The notes below the pieces were generated by a model, which saw only the letters and a program-made list of their open reading frames with translations, did no database searches and was not told where the DNA came from. This document shows, in pieces, positions 22,251 to 24,274 of a stretch of DNA of 24,274 nucleotides. Origin of the DNA: DATGIQ01 sp035295665 (GTDB taxonomy: Bacteria; Planctomycetota; Planctomycetia; Gemmatales; Gemmataceae); NCBI GenBank assembly GCA_035295665.1, contig DATGIQ010000054.1, positions 1 to 24,274 of the forward strand, in the 5' to 3' direction. A program made the translations under genes and the position numbers. How positions within the stretch are numbered: position 1 is the stretch's first letter; the number at the start of each line of letters is the position of its first letter.

Positions 22251-23921
22251 ATGCTCGTCTCGTGCATCTGTGTCTGCCACAACAAGCCGGACCTTACGCC
22301 GGAGGCGATCGAGAGCATCCTTCAGCAAAGCTATCCCGATTGGCAAGCGATCGTGATCGACAGCGGCGTGCTTTATGATGCTGGCTATTACGATCGCTTT
22401 GCCTGGCGGCGGGATCCGCGCGTCATGCTCATTCGCTCCGAGGAGACGGAGGAAATTCGCCGCACCAAGGCCATGGCGCCCTGGTGCTATAACGAATGTC
22501 TACGCAAGGGCCTGGTCAGAGGAGAGCTGATCATGTACCTCTGCGATGACGACATCCTCTATCCGAATGCGTTCGCAACCTTTGTCTCCTATTGCCGAGA
22601 GAACCCCGACGCCCTGGCCATGTATGCCTCGCAGGACATCGGCGTGATTTATCCCAACGGTTGGCGGGCCATCGTAGGGGAACGGCGTGCGACCCGGCCA
22701 GGCGGCCGATGCTGCAACGGCAGACGAATGGATTGCCAGGTCGATTACTTACAGTTTTGCCACCGAGCTTCGATCCTGGAATGGTTTGCCGATCGGAAAT
22801 GCTGGCCCGAAGGGAAAACATCCGAAACGCATGCCGACGGAATCCTCATGGAAAGGGTAGGGGAGCGGACTCCCATCTACCCGATCGACGTCAAGGTATC
22901 CCAGAACCGGCGCACCCTCCAAAGTAGCTACGATCCCGTGCGATCGTTTCGCCTTGTCGAATGCCTGGCCAATGGGGGTCCGCTGCTGCCTGCCGGCGAC
23001 AACACCCTCCGAAAACCGAATGCGGCTCTCCCCTTGGTCACCGTCAGTATTGCCTTCCACAACCCGTGCAGCGGCCTTGCGGATACGTTGGCGTCCGTGG
23101 CAGAGCAAACGTATCCCCACCTGGAAGTGTTCGTCATCGACGGTTGCTCCGCGGCCGAGGAGTCGGCGAAGCTCGTCGAGGAGATGCAGTCCCGCTACCC
23201 AAGCTTCCGGTTCCTACGGCCGAGTGGTGCCAGCAACGATCCCAGCCGTGATCGCGGCTTGTGGGAAGCTGCGGGGGTCTATTTCATCAGCATGGATGGC
23301 GACACCCTTGCCTGCCCGGAGATGGTGGAGCGCTTGGTAGCCGCGATGCGTGGCAATCCCAATCGGAGTGCCTTGACCTGCTATCTCCTCGCCTACCGAG
23401 AGGCCGGCTCACTCGCTTCGAGGGATAGCGCCAATCTCCTGACCAGCACCAAGAATATTTACCCGGGTGGGATCTTTGACACAGCGAGGTTTCGGCAGGT
23501 GGGCGGCTACGGAACTGGCCGGGAGCTGTTAGGCCAGGAATGGACCGGGTTCGTCAACTTGGTCAACCACGGCTACGCTGTCGACATGGTCCCGGAGCAC
23601 CTTTTCTACTGCCGCCCGGTGGAACAGGGAGCGCGCAAACCCGAACCCGCCCTTCGTCCATTCTTCCCGATGGATCGGGAATTGGCCGCCGAGCGGGTTG
23701 CTCTCTGGACTGCGTTCGCCGCCATGCAGCAGCATCTAGAAGAGGTGACCCGTCAGAACCGCGTGCTCCGTGAGCAAAACGAAGCCCTCGAAATTCGCGC
23801 CGCTGCTTTGCGGTACCAGCTTGCTGACCGTCTCACCGCGTTCTGCACTCGCGTCCCGTTTGCGAAGCGGGGCATCAGCTGGCTACTCCGGCGGCAGTCT
23901 TACGGGTCCACCATGAAATAG
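22251..23921 (+). CDS. Double GT2-type glycosyltransferase with C-terminal coiled coil
   Basis: This 556-residue protein is a fusion of two GT-A domains. Domain 1 (about 1-240) opens with LVSCICVCHNKPDLTPEAIESILQQ-type sequence (written from residue 2) and has the acidic motif CDDDILYP at 98-105 and a second-half H/D segment near 192-197 (ETHADG). Domain 2 (about 261-480) opens with LVTVSIAFHNP, has ADTLASVAEQTYPHLEVFVIDG (277-298) and MDGD at 348-351, a good DxD-like motif. A helix with coiled-coil character follows at about 485-525, then a basic end. Such double GT2 proteins add two successive or alternating sugars, here presumably to a surface glycan. The ribosome site is weak (GGTGATATA). 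A large palindromic element precedes the gene. Its 3' end overlaps the opposite small gene by 22 bp. Confidence 0.88.
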   Translation: MLVSCICVCHNKPDLTPEAIESILQQSYPDWQAIVIDSGVLYDAGYYDRFAWRRDPRVMLIRSEETEEIRRTKAMAPWCYNECLRKGLVRGELIMYLCDDDILYPNAFATFVSYCRENPDALAMYASQDIGVIYPNGWRAIVGERRATRPGGRCCNGRRMDCQVDYLQFCHRASILEWFADRKCWPEGKTSETHADGILMERVGERTPIYPIDVKVSQNRRTLQSSYDPVRSFRLVECLANGGPLLPAGDNTLRKPNAALPLVTVSIAFHNPCSGLADTLASVAEQTYPHLEVFVIDGCSAAEESAKLVEEMQSRYPSFRFLRPSGASNDPSRDRGLWEAAGVYFISMDGDTLACPEMVERLVAAMRGNPNRSALTCYLLAYREAGSLASRDSANLLTSTKNIYPGGIFDTARFRQVGGYGTGRELLGQEWTGFVNLVNHGYAVDMVPEHLFYCRPVEQGARKPEPALRPFFPMDRELAAERVALWTAFAAMQQHLEEVTRQNRVLREQNEALEIRAAALRYQLADRLTAFCTRVPFAKRGISWLLRRQSYGSTMK

Positions 23922-24181
23922 TCCCTGGGGCTGCGCGCAAAGCGATAAATGCAATCATTCCCCATGGAAGGTGGAGGCGCTTGCAGCCCTTGGAACGGTT
24001 GGCAACACGGCGGCCAGTTGCTGTACGAGCCACAGGAATACATGTTCCAACAGGGATAGCAGCAGCCCATCGGTGTGAAGGCGTTGCATTGCGGGGGATT
24101 GTACTCAAACCAGGCGGGAGCCGCATTCGTAAAGGCCAGCGCAAGCACCAAGGCGCCGAGCCCAGTCAGCGTCGTTTTCAT
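23900..24181 (-). CDS. Small secreted cysteine-rich protein (93 aa)
   Basis: AAAGGATTGCC precedes the ATG. Residues 1-23 form a signal peptide (KTTLTGLGALVLALAF, cleavage near NAAPA). The mature about 70 residues contain eight cysteines, including two CC pairs (GCCYPCW and PPCCQPF), plus many Pro, Trp and Tyr, and end in DYFMVDP. No family was recognised. The even number of cysteines in an exported protein suggests disulfide bonds. Similar tiny Cys/Pro-rich exported proteins are common in planctomycetes with no known role. The stop codon lies inside the end of the opposite double-GT2 gene (22-bp convergent overlap), so no terminator separates them. Confidence 0.72.
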   Translation of the reverse strand: MKTTLTGLGALVLALAFTNAAPAWFEYNPPQCNAFTPMGCCYPCWNMYSCGSYSNWPPCCQPFQGLQAPPPSMGNDCIYRFARSPRDYFMVDP

Positions 24182-24215
24182 GGCAATCCTTTCGTGAGCG
24201 TTTCCTGTTCAATCC

Positions 24216-24235
24216 GAAGACATGAATTCGTCTTC
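24216..24235 (-). promoter_or_regulatory. Small inverted repeat upstream of the Cys-rich gene
   Basis: GAAGAC (24216-24221) and GTCTTC (24230-24235) are perfect arms around an 8-nt interior holding GAATTC. The repeat is 35-54 nt upstream of the start codon on the minus strand, so it could be an operator or leader stem. It is short enough to be chance. Confidence 0.3.
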
Positions 24236-24274
24236 TGCTAGAAGCCTAACCCATACGGCGGAGGGGGGTGCGCG

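Overview
The window looks like a chromosomal piece of a high-GC planctomycete, most likely of the Gemmatales/Gemmataceae type. This is inferred, not proven. The indications are a giant PKD-repeat surface protein, small secreted Tyr-rich and Cys-rich proteins, a signal-peptide-bearing parvulin isomerase, a sigma-54 two-component pair, and large hairpins in many gaps. No tRNA, rRNA, CRISPR array, insertion sequence or phage gene was recognised.

Layout. (1) 1-4352 is the 3' end of a giant secreted protein with alternating PKD-like modules and two 92% identical jelly-roll-like modules. (2) 4578-4874 encodes a tiny secreted protein that is about 42% tyrosine. (3) 4965-8764, minus strand, runs lipoprotein-like protein, sensor histidine kinase, NtrC-type sigma-54 regulator. 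An 11-bp perfect inverted repeat and a TATAAT box precede the kinase. (4) 9039-11862, plus strand, runs a Tat-signal HisC-like aminotransferase, a small membrane protein and pdxJ (vitamin B6 synthesis). (5) 11939-15405 holds an HtrA-like protease without a visible signal peptide (minus), a secreted SurA/PrsA-like PPIase (plus) and an outer-membrane-type protein (minus). (6) 15855-23921 is a surface-polysaccharide locus split into two divergent arms. The minus arm runs ABC permease, ABC ATPase, GT-A-like protein, GT4-like protein. The plus arm runs sugar epimerase, sugar-1-phosphate nucleotidyltransferase, double GT2 protein. (7) 23900-24181 encodes a small Cys-rich secreted protein that overlaps the last glycosyltransferase tail to tail.

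How it fits together. The right-hand 8 kb could make an activated sugar (epimerase, nucleotidyltransferase), assemble a glycan (three glycosyltransferase proteins, four catalytic domains) and export it (ABC permease and ATPase). With the PKD giant, the Tyr- and Cys-rich secreted peptides, the PPIase and the outer-membrane protein, much of the window serves the cell surface.

The least expected signal is non-coding. Four intergenic loci (11865, 14278, 17374, 22104) carry hairpins whose left arms share GCCKGANGCGNNNGCGAAG, although their loops and flanks differ. A fifth half-copy lies at 22198. Two copies sit exactly between convergent genes. They look like a dispersed palindromic repeat family reused as terminators or transcript-end structures.
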